This document shows positions 1 to 8,350 of a stretch of DNA of 15,680 nt, piece by piece; the stretch's first letter is position 1, and each line of letters begins with the position of its first letter. This DNA is from an uncultured Bacillus sp. GTDB taxonomy: Bacteria > Bacillota > Bacilli > Bacillales > Cytobacillaceae. The translations under genes were made by a program, and so were the position numbers. Under the pieces are notes generated by a model, which had not been told where the DNA came from, did not search any database, and was given only the letters and a program-made list of their open reading frames with translations. The stretch covers positions 1 through 15,680 of the forward strand of contig CALGSR010000180.1 in NCBI GenBank assembly GCA_937902115.1, written 5' to 3'.

Positions 1-1
1 T

Positions 2-2263
2 CCGAATGCAAAGGTGTTACGAAATGGACAAACAGCGGAAATTCCCTCCAGAGAGGTGGTCGTTGGCGACATTCTCTATTTGGATGCAGGTGATTTTATC
101 CCCGCAGATGGAAGACTGATTATGAATCACAGTCTCCAGGTAAATGAAAGCTCCTTAACAGGTGAATCATTAGCCGTGCAAAAGGAACTCGAACCAATTA
201 CAGAGGCTGATGTTTCCCTTGGGGATCGAAAAAACATGATATTTTCGGGCAGTTTTGTCACTTATGGAAGAGCGACGTCTGTCGTAACGAATACTGGTAT
301 GCAAACTGAGATTGGAAAGATTGCCGGGCTGCTAGAATCCGCGCAGGAAAAGAAAACACCATTACAAATAACCTTAGATCATTTTGGTAAAAGACTGGCT
401 ATTGCCATTATCTTCATCGCTCTTATTATTTTTAGTGTTGATATATATCGCGGACAGGAAATTGTTGATTCCTTCATGTTCGCTGTTGCATTGGCAGTTG
501 CTGCGATTCCTGAAGCTTTAAGCTCGATTGTCACGATTGTCCTTGCTTTTGGCACCCAGAAGATGGCGAAGGAAAATGCCATTATGCGGCAACTGCATGC
601 AGTCGAAAGCCTTGGAAGCATCTCAGTCATTTGTTCAGACAAAACAGGAACTTTAACGCAAAATAAAATGACCGTGCAAAAGGTATTAGTCGATAAAAGA
701 GTAATAGCACATGATCAATTAAATACTGAACATCCTTTGGAAAAAAACTTTCTACTCATGGCACTGTTATGTAATGATTCGATCACAATGGATAAAAAGG
801 AAATCGGAGATCCTACCGAAGTCGCGTTAACGAATTTAGGCGAAGAATACGGGATGGATGAATTGGTTGTCAGAGAGGAATACCAGAGGACCGGGGAGAT
901 TCCGTTTGATTCGGATCGGAAGTTGATGAGTACCGTAAATAAAGTCGATGGCCGCTATATCATGATTACAAAAGGGGCTCTCGATGTTCTATTATCCCGG
1001 GTTAGTAAAATGGACACTTCAGAAGGGTTGGTTGAATTTACAGAGCAGCAACGCAGAAAAATTGAAAAGATCAACCGAGATTTCTCTACGGAGGGGCTGC
1101 GCGTCCTTTGTTTTGCTTACAAAGAGGTTCGAGAGGATCAAGAAATAAATATTGTTGATGAGAATGACTTGATCTTTGTCGGCTTAACCGCAATGATGGA
1201 TCCTCCTAGACCTGAATCAAAGGAAGCCGTTGAATCCTGTATCAGTGCCGGAATCAAGCCGGTTATGATCACAGGCGATCATAAAATAACGGCTGCAGCC
1301 ATTGCGAGGCAGATTGGGATTTTGAAAGATGAATCAGAGGCAATAGAAGGAGTCGAAATTGAAAAATTCACTGATGAACAGCTAAGAGAAAAGGTGGAAC
1401 ATCTTTCGGTTTATGCCCGGGTGTCTCCTGAACATAAAATTCGTATTGTAAAGGCATGGCAGGATAAAGGCAATGTTGTCGCAATGACAGGGGATGGCGT
1501 CAATGATGCGCCGGCCTTAAAGCAAGCGGATATTGGGATTGCGATGGGGATTACGGGCACAGAAGTAGCGAAGGATGCCTCATCGATGATTTTAACCGAT
1601 GATAATTTCTCGACGATTGTGAAGGCTGTCTCGAACGGACGAAGCATCTATGCGAACATTAATAACTCGATTCGCTTTCTGCTATCAGGGAATACGGCCG
1701 GTATTCTGTCAGTTTTATATGCTTCCATGCTTGCGTTGCCGGTACCATTTGCTCCTGTTCATCTTTTATTTATCAATTTATTGACAGACAGTTTACCTGC
1801 TATTGCCTTGGGGTTAGAACCGCACAACAAAAAGATCATGAAAGAAAAACCGAGAGATGTGCACCAGCCATTACTCAACCTTTCTTTTTTGAATAAGGTG
1901 GGAATAGGTGGATTATTAATTGCCATTTCAACATTGATTGCTTTCCATATCGGTCTTGAAACGGGAAACGAGGCAGTCGCCAGTACGATGGCATTTTCAA
2001 CATTATGTTTAGCCAGATTATTTCATGGTTTTAATACGAGATCGAAACAATCGATTTTCCACATAGGGGTATTCACAAATCATTATTTGTGGTTTGCGCT
2101 CATCCTGGGAATCATTCTCTTGCATCTTGTGCTATTCATCCCGCCGCTCATGGGTGTTTTTGAAGTCGCTACTTTAACAGGGACACAGCTGGGCTATATC
2201 TATGGACTCTCCATTATGCCACTGATAGTTATTCAGCTCTATAAAGTGATTTTTGTAAGATAA
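2..2263 (+). CDS. P-type Ca2+-transporting ATPase (type IIA), 5' end cut off by window
   Basis: ATP-driven cation pump of the plasma membrane, SERCA-like. The reading frame is open from base 2, so the true start lies outside; residues here are counted from an internal GTG at 14, giving 749 residues of an expected ~880-900. Visible in order: the actuator TGES (residues 49-52), the M4 ion-site sequence AIPEALSS (E167), the phosphorylation motif DKTGT (D209), the hinge TGDGVND (about 492-498), the M6 motif NLLTDSLPA, and a C-terminal membrane bundle. Compared with SERCA, the M5 glutamate position is Gly (codon 1700-1702) and the M8 glutamate position is Arg (codon 2015-2017), while the M4 Glu and M6 Asn/Asp are kept. 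This pattern resembles the Listeria pump LMCA1, which moves one Ca2+ per ATP, so calcium specificity with a single site is the inference. The gene converges on the ger operon across a shared terminator. Confidence 0.93.
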   Translation, partial: PNAKVLRNGQTAEIPSREVVVGDILYLDAGDFIPADGRLIMNHSLQVNESSLTGESLAVQKELEPITEADVSLGDRKNMIFSGSFVTYGRATSVVTNTGMQTEIGKIAGLLESAQEKKTPLQITLDHFGKRLAIAIIFIALIIFSVDIYRGQEIVDSFMFAVALAVAAIPEALSSIVTIVLAFGTQKMAKENAIMRQLHAVESLGSISVICSDKTGTLTQNKMTVQKVLVDKRVIAHDQLNTEHPLEKNFLLMALLCNDSITMDKKEIGDPTEVALTNLGEEYGMDELVVREEYQRTGEIPFDSDRKLMSTVNKVDGRYIMITKGALDVLLSRVSKMDTSEGLVEFTEQQRRKIEKINRDFSTEGLRVLCFAYKEVREDQEINIVDENDLIFVGLTAMMDPPRPESKEAVESCISAGIKPVMITGDHKITAAAIARQIGILKDESEAIEGVEIEKFTDEQLREKVEHLSVYARVSPEHKIRIVKAWQDKGNVVAMTGDGVNDAPALKQADIGIAMGITGTEVAKDASSMILTDDNFSTIVKAVSNGRSIYANINNSIRFLLSGNTAGILSVLYASMLALPVPFAPVHLLFINLLTDSLPAIALGLEPHNKKIMKEKPRDVHQPLLNLSFLNKVGIGGLLIAISTLIAFHIGLETGNEAVASTMAFSTLCLARLFHGFNTRSKQSIFHIGVFTNHYLWFALILGIILLHLVLFIPPLMGVFEVATLTGTQLGYIYGLSIMPLIVIQLYKVIFVR

Positions 2264-2283
2264 GCGAGGACTAGTGACAGGAA

Positions 2284-2315
2284 AAAAGCGGAGAACCCTA
2301 GGTTCATCCGCTTTT
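2284..2315. terminator. Bidirectional intrinsic terminator between the Ca2+-ATPase gene and the ger operon
   Basis: Arms AAAAGCGGA (2284-2292) and TCCGCTTTT (2307-2315) pair, with an inner GAACC/GGTTC stem around a 3-nt loop and one bulged A. A-rich and T-rich flanks give a U tract on either strand, so it can end the + strand ATPase transcript and the - strand germination operon. The stop codon of the - strand D-subunit gene is one base away. Confidence 0.9.
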
Positions 2316-2316
2316 C

Positions 2317-2475
2317 TTATTTATAGATCGAAATGAAAGGCAGTATGATAATGAGCAGGGAGAGGAAGGTGACAGCCATTGCCCCGGTTCTTTGCTTCTC
2401 CTTCCACAATGTAATCGCAAAACCAAAAGTATAAAGGGTGATAATTAGCAGCACAAGGAAAGCAAAAAGATTCAT
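2317..2475 (-). CDS. Small two-helix membrane protein, GerA-family receptor D subunit candidate
   Basis: A 52-residue protein with two hydrophobic segments (about residues 2-23 and 33-50) separated by the charged turn WKEKQRTG. Its ATG follows the TAA of the C-subunit gene with no bases between, and its ribosome binding site GGAGG lies inside the end of that gene, which strongly suggests translational coupling and a real gene. Some GerA-type receptor operons of Bacillus carry a fourth gene for a small protein with two predicted membrane helices (the D subunit, e.g. GerKD), thought to modulate receptor function. Position, size and topology fit that class; I see no sequence motif that proves it. 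The gene is the last of the operon and ends against the terminator. Confidence 0.72.
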   Translation of the reverse strand: MNLFAFLVLLIITLYTFGFAITLWKEKQRTGAMAVTFLSLLIIILPFISIYK

Positions 2476-3723
2476 TTATTCCTCCATTTTTTTAATTTTA
2501 GTTGTCTGTTTGCCGTAATCAACGATGTCAATCTTTGACTTCACCGTGATATCGGCTTCAATAAACGCTTGCGGCCAATTAAAAGCTTGGTACTCTTTTA
2601 TCGTGGCAAAATATCTTCTCGCATAAACAGATAAAGGATACGGAGCCCCCTTTAGCTCAGTTTGGGATTTTTTAAGGACCTCTTCCATCCCCTCTGATAA
2701 AAAAACGGTCAGCTTTTGTTTTAATTTGTGCTGGTTCTTATCATCCTTAAAGTTAACCATCGATGGATTAGCTAAAACCTCAATCGCAAATGGAACCGTA
2801 ATCTCAATTTTCGGTTTTGCTCCCTTAAGATTCATTTTTACTTTATTATTCTCTGTTTTTAGCAGCCTAAAGGCCATCTTTTCCTTTTTATTTGAAAAAA
2901 GATCGGGGGTACTCATCAATATACCTTCAATGTTTGTTGTGTCATCTAAAGTATTAATAATTCGTGTTTGCTGCCCTGATAATTTATCAATCATTTTTCC
3001 GTTTTTAAAAACCGCTGACCCAAGAAATTGTGTATCGTCTAGGTCGCCGGTGACATTTAATTCTCCTGCAACATATTCATCCTCCCCTTTGATTTCAGGG
3101 TTCTTCTCTCTATTTGTTGATGTATACATTGCCAAAAAAAGATCACTACCCCCTTCAATGGTTTTAAAGAAGCGAAAAAGCGTCGAGTCGGGGATTAATC
3201 CGTTTTCGATTCCATGATCAATCATAAATTCAAAGTATTTATGGGGCCGGGTTTCCATCCTTGGTTTGTTCCGCAGAAAATATTCATGTGCCTTTTCCTT
3301 GCTGACAGCTAAAAAACTATCGAGCCTAATTTCTTTATCCCTTAAAGCGTCGTACAGTGTTGTGACTAACATCGGCTCCTTTGCAAATTCCTCCGAGACA
3401 ATAATAATTTTTAATAATTCATAGCTGATTGTACGCGATATGACAGCGTTGGCTGTTCCTTTTGCTGTTAGAAAATCATTAGCATCAAAGGAAATGACCT
3501 CTTTTGCCTTTTCGTTTGAACCTCCGCCGCCTTGCATACTGCCTACTTCCGGATTGGCAATTAGCATCGTCACCTTAATTTTCCCTTTATCCTTCGATGG
3601 ATCGAGCCCGAGTCCGATCACATAGGCGGTATCTTCGAGTTCACTTTGATCCCAGCAGCCGGTCAAGATACATATAACAGCAAGAAGTAAAAACCAGTTA
3701 CATACTTTTTTTCTGTTTCGCAT
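2476..3723 (-). CDS. Spore germination lipoprotein, Ger(x)C family (receptor C subunit)
   Basis: Third subunit of a GerA-type germinant receptor, expected on the outer face of the spore inner membrane. The 415-residue product begins with a basic stretch and a hydrophobic segment ending in the lipobox LTGC (C23 predicted to be lipidated), followed by WDQSELEDTAYVIGLGLD, a start typical of Ger(x)C proteins. The rest is soluble, with the C-terminal domain of the family at roughly 220-400. The start ATG has AAAGGAG 9 nt upstream, inside the end of the B-subunit gene; the two genes overlap by 26 nt. Together with the A, B and D genes it forms one operon. The germinant recognised cannot be deduced from sequence. 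Confidence 0.93.
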   Translation of the reverse strand: MRNRKKVCNWFLLLAVICILTGCWDQSELEDTAYVIGLGLDPSKDKGKIKVTMLIANPEVGSMQGGGGSNEKAKEVISFDANDFLTAKGTANAVISRTISYELLKIIIVSEEFAKEPMLVTTLYDALRDKEIRLDSFLAVSKEKAHEYFLRNKPRMETRPHKYFEFMIDHGIENGLIPDSTLFRFFKTIEGGSDLFLAMYTSTNREKNPEIKGEDEYVAGELNVTGDLDDTQFLGSAVFKNGKMIDKLSGQQTRIINTLDDTTNIEGILMSTPDLFSNKKEKMAFRLLKTENNKVKMNLKGAKPKIEITVPFAIEVLANPSMVNFKDDKNQHKLKQKLTVFLSEGMEEVLKKSQTELKGAPYPLSVYARRYFATIKEYQAFNWPQAFIEADITVKSKIDIVDYGKQTTKIKKMEE

Positions 3724-4777
3724 GTTTAAATTCTCCTTTAATGAGGGCGATTAACCATAAAAGAACACATAAAATGGGATACAGCGGACCTGCAATATAT
3801 TGGATTTTATTTTTAAAATCAAATGAAACATCTATTGGTGCTTCAGGTATCATGCCAATTAGCAAATAGATTGCCGCTAACGAAGGAATTAAATATTCGA
3901 AATCCTTAATTTTAAATAAATGACCAAACATATAACTATTGATATATAGAAAAGCAGAAAAGCGAACGAATGCAGCCATAAGCCAAATAGGCAGAAATAA
4001 AATTTCAATATTGGAAAGAAAACGCCCAAATGAAATGTAACGGATTGCTATGTGGAAGGGATAACCGATTCCAGACAACATGACATCAAAGAGGCAGATG
4101 AAAACTAAAATAGCGATACTTAATTGAATAACCACGTAAAGATAGGCAAGCCAAGTGCTTTTTTTATAATCCTTAAAGGAAATGACAAGGGGGATGATCA
4201 TGGTCAGTCTAGAAAGGCCCCCCTTGAAGATTTCTGCTTTGCCAGTACCCCATAAAGGAAATATGGCTGAAAGATTAGCATCCTGTAAACATAAGAGTAA
4301 GGCGAGATAAAATGAAATGATGACATAGAAAATAACAAGATAGGAGACAGAACCAATATGTTGGATTCCTTTTTTTGCGCCATAGGCACAAATAAACATG
4401 AGTAGCGCATAAATTACTAGATTCGGTGTTGTTGTAAAATAATAGGTCCGAATAATATTCGTATATGTTCTGGAATCGAAAGAGATAACAGCAGAATTAA
4501 TGATAAAAATAAGCAGGCAGATGAAAAAGCCGAAAAACTTGCCGCATAGATGCCCAATGAGCTCAAAAAGAGTTTTTTCCGAGTGAATTGAAAATGTTTT
4601 TAAAAGTAAATAAAAAGGAATAAAAAAAATGACACCGGCAATTATCGGGATCATCCATGCTGCGTTCTGTACATGGTTATACAGAATAGCCGGTGTATCT
4701 TCCGTCGCCTTCGCACCGACCATTAAGATGGCTATCGATACATATTCACGAATCCCTAATTTTCCTTGCTGTTTCAT
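3698..4777 (-). CDS. Spore germination permease-like protein, GerB family (receptor B subunit)
   Basis: Integral membrane subunit of a GerA-type germinant receptor, related to the amino acid/polyamine/organocation transporter superfamily and held to form the germinant-binding site. The 359-residue product is almost wholly hydrophobic, with about ten predicted helices, and opens with KLGIREYVSIAILMVGA, which matches the helix-1 region of endospore germination permeases. The usual family length is ~360-370 residues, so it is complete. It starts 6 nt after the A-subunit stop (AAAGGAA as a modest ribosome binding site) and its end overlaps the C-subunit start by 26 nt, indicating coupled translation. 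The ligand is unknown. Confidence 0.93.
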   Translation of the reverse strand: MKQQGKLGIREYVSIAILMVGAKATEDTPAILYNHVQNAAWMIPIIAGVIFFIPFYLLLKTFSIHSEKTLFELIGHLCGKFFGFFICLLIFIINSAVISFDSRTYTNIIRTYYFTTTPNLVIYALLMFICAYGAKKGIQHIGSVSYLVIFYVIISFYLALLLCLQDANLSAIFPLWGTGKAEIFKGGLSRLTMIIPLVISFKDYKKSTWLAYLYVVIQLSIAILVFICLFDVMLSGIGYPFHIAIRYISFGRFLSNIEILFLPIWLMAAFVRFSAFLYINSYMFGHLFKIKDFEYLIPSLAAIYLLIGMIPEAPIDVSFDFKNKIQYIAGPLYPILCVLLWLIALIKGEFKHAKQKKSM

Positions 4778-4783
4778 GTTATT

Positions 4784-6325
4784 TTATTCCTTTCTGTTTT
4801 TGACCATATCTTTTGGTTTTGCATATCCGGGACGAAACCTTTCCTTTATTGGAACATGGCGAATAACCAAATCCTTGGAAGAAAAGAAATGCGGCGTCAT
4901 CGGTGCAAAGTAAGGGGTGCCGAATGATTTTAATGAGACTAAATAGAATAGCCCAAGAATAAATAACGCCGTTGCGCCATAGATGCCGATAAATCCTGTT
5001 GCAAAAATAAATAAGAAGCGAATCATGCGGATAGCGAAGTTCATGCTGACATCACTGATGATAAACGAGCTTAGACCGCTCAAAGCAACGACAATAATGA
5101 CAATCGGGCTGATAATATTTGCTTGTACTGCTGCTTGTCCAAGAATGAGTGCGCCGACAATCCCGATGGTTGGACCAATTGGAGACGGTACGCGCAAGCC
5201 TGCTTCACGAATGAGTTCAAAGGCAAGTTCCATAAGTAAGATCTCAATGATAGACGGGAAAGGGGTCCGTTCCCTTGAACCGGCAATTGCCATTAATAAA
5301 TCGGGCGGGAGCATCCCAAAGTGAAAGTTCGTTACTGCAATATAAAAGGATGATGTGAAAAGTGCGATAAACATTGCAATCAGCCGCAAAATACGAATAA
5401 AGTTTCCGTACGGTGTACGCAAGTAATGATCCTCCGGCGAATGAATGATGCTCCAAAAAGTTGCCGGCAGGATGAGACAACTGGGTGAATTCGACATTAA
5501 TAAAATAATATGCCCTTCCTCGATATAGGAGGCAGCCCGGTCAGGACGTTCTGTATATAAAAAGGTAGGGAATAAAGACCTTGGGCGCTCTTCTAAGTAT
5601 TGCTCTAAGATGCTTAAATCGAGAACCTTGTCAATATCCAGTGAATCTAACCGCTCCTTAAAGTTCTGCAAGAGCTCATCATTTACCAAATCCTTTTCAT
5701 AAACGAGAAATACATCATTTCTTGAGCGCTTTGAAACTGCTTGTGATTCAACGATTAAGTTTTCATTTTTAATTTTTTTACGAATGAGGGAAATGTTATC
5801 AATCACTCTTTCGTTAAATGATTCCTTTGCCCCCTTGACGATGACCTCATTCTCTGACTTTTCAATAGAACGGCCGCTTATACTAGTTGTTTCAAATAAA
5901 TAGCATTCCTGCATGCCATCGACAAAGAGAGCGGTTATGCCGCCAGTAATCAGTTCCGTGATTTTCCCAACCTGTGTTTCTTTCTTTACGACAGGATAGG
6001 TAACGATATCCTCGATGTTTTTGGAAGGATGCTCAAAGGTTATCAGTTTTTCCAAGATGCCTTCCTGAATATTTTGGGTATCTACCATTGTGCTGATATA
6101 AAGGATAAAGGCCCGGCGGTTTAGTGAGCGGATGGTAAATTCCCGCAGTTTCACATCTGTATTTTGCGGGAAGCTAAAAAGTGTTTTAAATGTTTCAAGA
6201 TTTTCCTCCAAACGCAGGTTGATATCTTGTTCCTTTAAATCTGCATTCTGTGCTCCGGATTTTTCCTTAAAGTTTGGTTCCGTATTTAGTCGTTTAAGCA
6301 CGGATTTGAGTAATTGCTTTTTCAT
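4784..6325 (-). CDS. Spore germination protein, GerA family (receptor A subunit)
   Basis: First subunit of a GerA-type nutrient germinant receptor in the spore inner membrane. The 513-residue product has a soluble N-terminal half (to about 275) and a C-terminal membrane half with about five to six helices. The junction motif HSPEDHYLRTPYGNFIRILR and the later GLRVPSPIGPTIGIVGALILG segment are hallmarks of the family. I chose the ATG at 6325 (MKKQLLKS) because GGGGGAA lies 8 nt before it; an in-frame ATG 21 nt upstream has no ribosome binding site. It heads the A-B-C-D operon and has a sigma-G-like promoter ~50 bp upstream. The receptor's exact orthology (GerA, GerK, Ynd type, etc.) is not resolved. 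Confidence 0.94.
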   Translation of the reverse strand: MKKQLLKSVLKRLNTEPNFKEKSGAQNADLKEQDINLRLEENLETFKTLFSFPQNTDVKLREFTIRSLNRRAFILYISTMVDTQNIQEGILEKLITFEHPSKNIEDIVTYPVVKKETQVGKITELITGGITALFVDGMQECYLFETTSISGRSIEKSENEVIVKGAKESFNERVIDNISLIRKKIKNENLIVESQAVSKRSRNDVFLVYEKDLVNDELLQNFKERLDSLDIDKVLDLSILEQYLEERPRSLFPTFLYTERPDRAASYIEEGHIILLMSNSPSCLILPATFWSIIHSPEDHYLRTPYGNFIRILRLIAMFIALFTSSFYIAVTNFHFGMLPPDLLMAIAGSRERTPFPSIIEILLMELAFELIREAGLRVPSPIGPTIGIVGALILGQAAVQANIISPIVIIVVALSGLSSFIISDVSMNFAIRMIRFLFIFATGFIGIYGATALFILGLFYLVSLKSFGTPYFAPMTPHFFSSKDLVIRHVPIKERFRPGYAKPKDMVKNRKE

Positions 6326-6372
6326 CAGATTATTCCCCCAATGCATATCATTATCTTTTACAAATCAGGTGA

Positions 6373-6402
6373 AATTATGTAAAAAAAGGGATGCTTTATT
6401 CT
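6373..6402 (-). promoter_or_regulatory. Candidate sigma-G promoter of the germinant receptor operon
   Basis: On the - strand AGAATA (6402-6397), 17 bp, then CATAATT (6379-6373). Sigma-G promoters have TGAATA-like -35 and CATACTA-like -10 elements with 17-18 bp between, so 5/6 and about 6/7 positions fit. Germinant receptor operons are known to be forespore sigma-G genes, which agrees. Confidence 0.6.
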
Positions 6403-6491
6403 AAGTGGTTTCTTATGGTGAATACTTTCCATTTATTAGTGGAAAATAGGATAAATATCGCTTTAATAGTGAAAAGATTTGAAATGAGGTA

Positions 6492-6520
6492 CTGAATTCG
6501 GGAACGGTAAGTGGTATAAT
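6492..6520 (+). promoter_or_regulatory. Candidate sigma-A extended -10 promoter of yhdT-panF
   Basis: TATAAT at 6515-6520 is preceded by TGG (a TGn extension), with a weak -35 CTGAAT at 6492-6497 and 17 bp spacing. The extension would compensate for the poor -35. It leaves an ~80-nt leader before yhdT. Confidence 0.6.
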
Positions 6521-6605
6521 ACTCCGTGGATTTTATACAAGATTTATAGATGAAGTATTTGGAATAAAAGTGAGCGGGAGTAGCTCATTTGAAAGGAGGA
6601 AAAGG

Positions 6606-6896
6606 ATGAACCAGCTATTTGAGCCAAAGGATAAACGGTTTAAAGTGGCACATAGGGAAGCATTGATCGGTGTTGTACTCGTCTTGATTAATTTCCTTTT
6701 GTGGTTTGGCTTTGCTTATGGAATGGGCTCGGGTGATCCGCGGGAATACAAATACATATTCGGTTTGCCCCAATGGTTTTTCTACAGCTGTATCATTGGC
6801 ACGCTTATTAGCACTGTGCTTGTTTTACTTAGTGTAAAATACCTTTTCAAAGAAGTTTCGTTTGATGATGATGACAGGGGCGGCGAGAGCAAGTAA
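6606..6896 (+). CDS. yhdT: YhdT family (DUF997) small membrane protein
   Basis: A 96-residue protein with two membrane helices (about 18-40 and 57-81) and an acidic tail DDDDRGGESK. In many bacteria, including E. coli, a gene of this family directly precedes panF; it is thought to be an accessory of the sodium/pantothenate symporter, but its role is unproven. The ATG at 6606 was chosen because AAAGGAGG lies 7-8 nt upstream; a longer frame from a GTG at 6570 would read through the ribosome binding site. Its TAA overlaps the ATG of panF by one base (TAATG), so translation is probably coupled. Confidence 0.88.
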   Translation: MNQLFEPKDKRFKVAHREALIGVVLVLINFLLWFGFAYGMGSGDPREYKYIFGLPQWFFYSCIIGTLISTVLVLLSVKYLFKEVSFDDDDRGGESK

Positions 6897-8341
6897 TGAA
6901 TACAGCAGTTATATTGCCATTAATCATATTTTTATTAATCTTTTTTGCGATCGGCTTTTGGGCGAACCGCTATGTGCAATCAACCAATAGCTTTTTGCAG
7001 GAGTATTTTCTAGGTGGAAGAGAGCTGGGCGGCTTTGTCCTCGCTATGACGATGATCGCTACATATGGCAGCGCCTCAAGCTTTATTGGCGGGCCGGGGG
7101 TCGCCTATACAAAAGGGCTGGGCTGGGTGCTGCTCTCCATGGCGCAGCTGCCAGCAGGCTATTTCGTGCTAATGGTTTTAGGAAAAAAGTTTGCCATTAT
7201 TGCAAAAAAGCATAATTATGTAACGATTATTGATTTTCTTAAGGATCGTTATCAAAGCAATGCGATTGTCCTTATGTCTGCGTTAAGTATTATTGTCTTC
7301 CTTTTTTCCTCGATGACGGCACAGTGGGTTGGCGGTGCCAGACTGATTGAATCGCTGACAGGGATGAACTATACCGTTTCGTTGTTTATTTTTGCTGTGT
7401 CAGTCCTTGTGTACGTTATTATCGGGGGTTTTCGAGCGGTGGCTTTATCGGACACTGTGCAAGGAATGATCATGCTCGTCGGAACGATTCTTTTGTTGAT
7501 TGGAACAATTATTGCCGGCGGGGGGATGACGAATATTATGTCAGAGCTTGCTGCTGAAAATCCGGATTTCCTTTCTCCATTCGGAGCAGAAAGAGACTTA
7601 ACGCCGCTTTATGTATCTTCCTTTTGGATCTTGGTTGGTGTTGGAGTTGTCGGGCTTCCACAAATTGCCGTTAGAGCCATGTCTTATAAAGATTCAAAGG
7701 CGATGCACCTTGCGATTATGATCGGGACGGTTGTTATTGGAACGATCATGTTTGGCATGCATTTAATTGGGGTCTTGGCACGTGCCATCTTACCTGGAAT
7801 TGAAATAGGGGATAAAGTGATGCCGATGCTTACGATGGAGGTATTGCCGTCCTTTTTGGCAGGATTGGTTCTGGCAGCACCGATGGCTGCGATTATGTCT
7901 ACAGTCAATGCTTTGCTGATCCTCGTCAGCTCTACGATCGTAAAAGATGTCTATTTGAATTTTATGAAGCAGGATGCAACAGAGAAGCACATTAGAAGGA
8001 CGAGTCTTATTGTGACAACTGTGATTGGGCTTTCAGTGGTGTTTTTTGCATTAAAACCACCGGATTTATTAGTTTGGTTGAATTTATTTTCATTTGGCGG
8101 TCTTGAATCTGTCTTTATCTGGCCGATTATTTTCGGACTTTATTGGAGCAGGGGAAATAAATATGGTGCTTTTATTTCGATGATTGTCGGAATGGGTTCG
8201 TATATTCTATTTGACCGTTTCTATCCGAATGCGTTCGGATTGCACACTGTTGTAGTACCGGTATTGTTGTCATTGATTACATATGTCTTGGGAAGTTTGG
8301 CTATACGAGAGGGAAAGTATAAAATTGCTGAGGAGATGTAG
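6896..8341 (+). CDS. panF: Sodium/pantothenate symporter PanF
   Basis: Sodium:solute symporter (SSS) family member importing pantothenate, the vitamin precursor of coenzyme A. The 481 residues agree with the ~480 of known PanF. An N-terminal helix is followed by the conserved FLGGRELGGFVLAMTM and YGSASSFIGGPGVAY segments that contain the family's Na+-site region, then about eleven more hydrophobic helices. The pairing with yhdT supports the pantothenate assignment over proline or other SSS substrates. No strong terminator follows on the + strand; the transcript would run into the DnaA-box cluster. Confidence 0.9.
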   Translation: MNTAVILPLIIFLLIFFAIGFWANRYVQSTNSFLQEYFLGGRELGGFVLAMTMIATYGSASSFIGGPGVAYTKGLGWVLLSMAQLPAGYFVLMVLGKKFAIIAKKHNYVTIIDFLKDRYQSNAIVLMSALSIIVFLFSSMTAQWVGGARLIESLTGMNYTVSLFIFAVSVLVYVIIGGFRAVALSDTVQGMIMLVGTILLLIGTIIAGGGMTNIMSELAAENPDFLSPFGAERDLTPLYVSSFWILVGVGVVGLPQIAVRAMSYKDSKAMHLAIMIGTVVIGTIMFGMHLIGVLARAILPGIEIGDKVMPMLTMEVLPSFLAGLVLAAPMAAIMSTVNALLILVSSTIVKDVYLNFMKQDATEKHIRRTSLIVTTVIGLSVVFFALKPPDLLVWLNLFSFGGLESVFIWPIIFGLYWSRGNKYGAFISMIVGMGSYILFDRFYPNAFGLHTVVVPVLLSLITYVLGSLAIREGKYKIAEEM

Positions 8342-8350
8342 AGGAATTAG

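Noticed and set aside
2726..3217. 163-codon + strand frame inside the C-subunit gene
   Set aside because: Antisense shadow of a clear Ger(x)C gene; no initiation signals.
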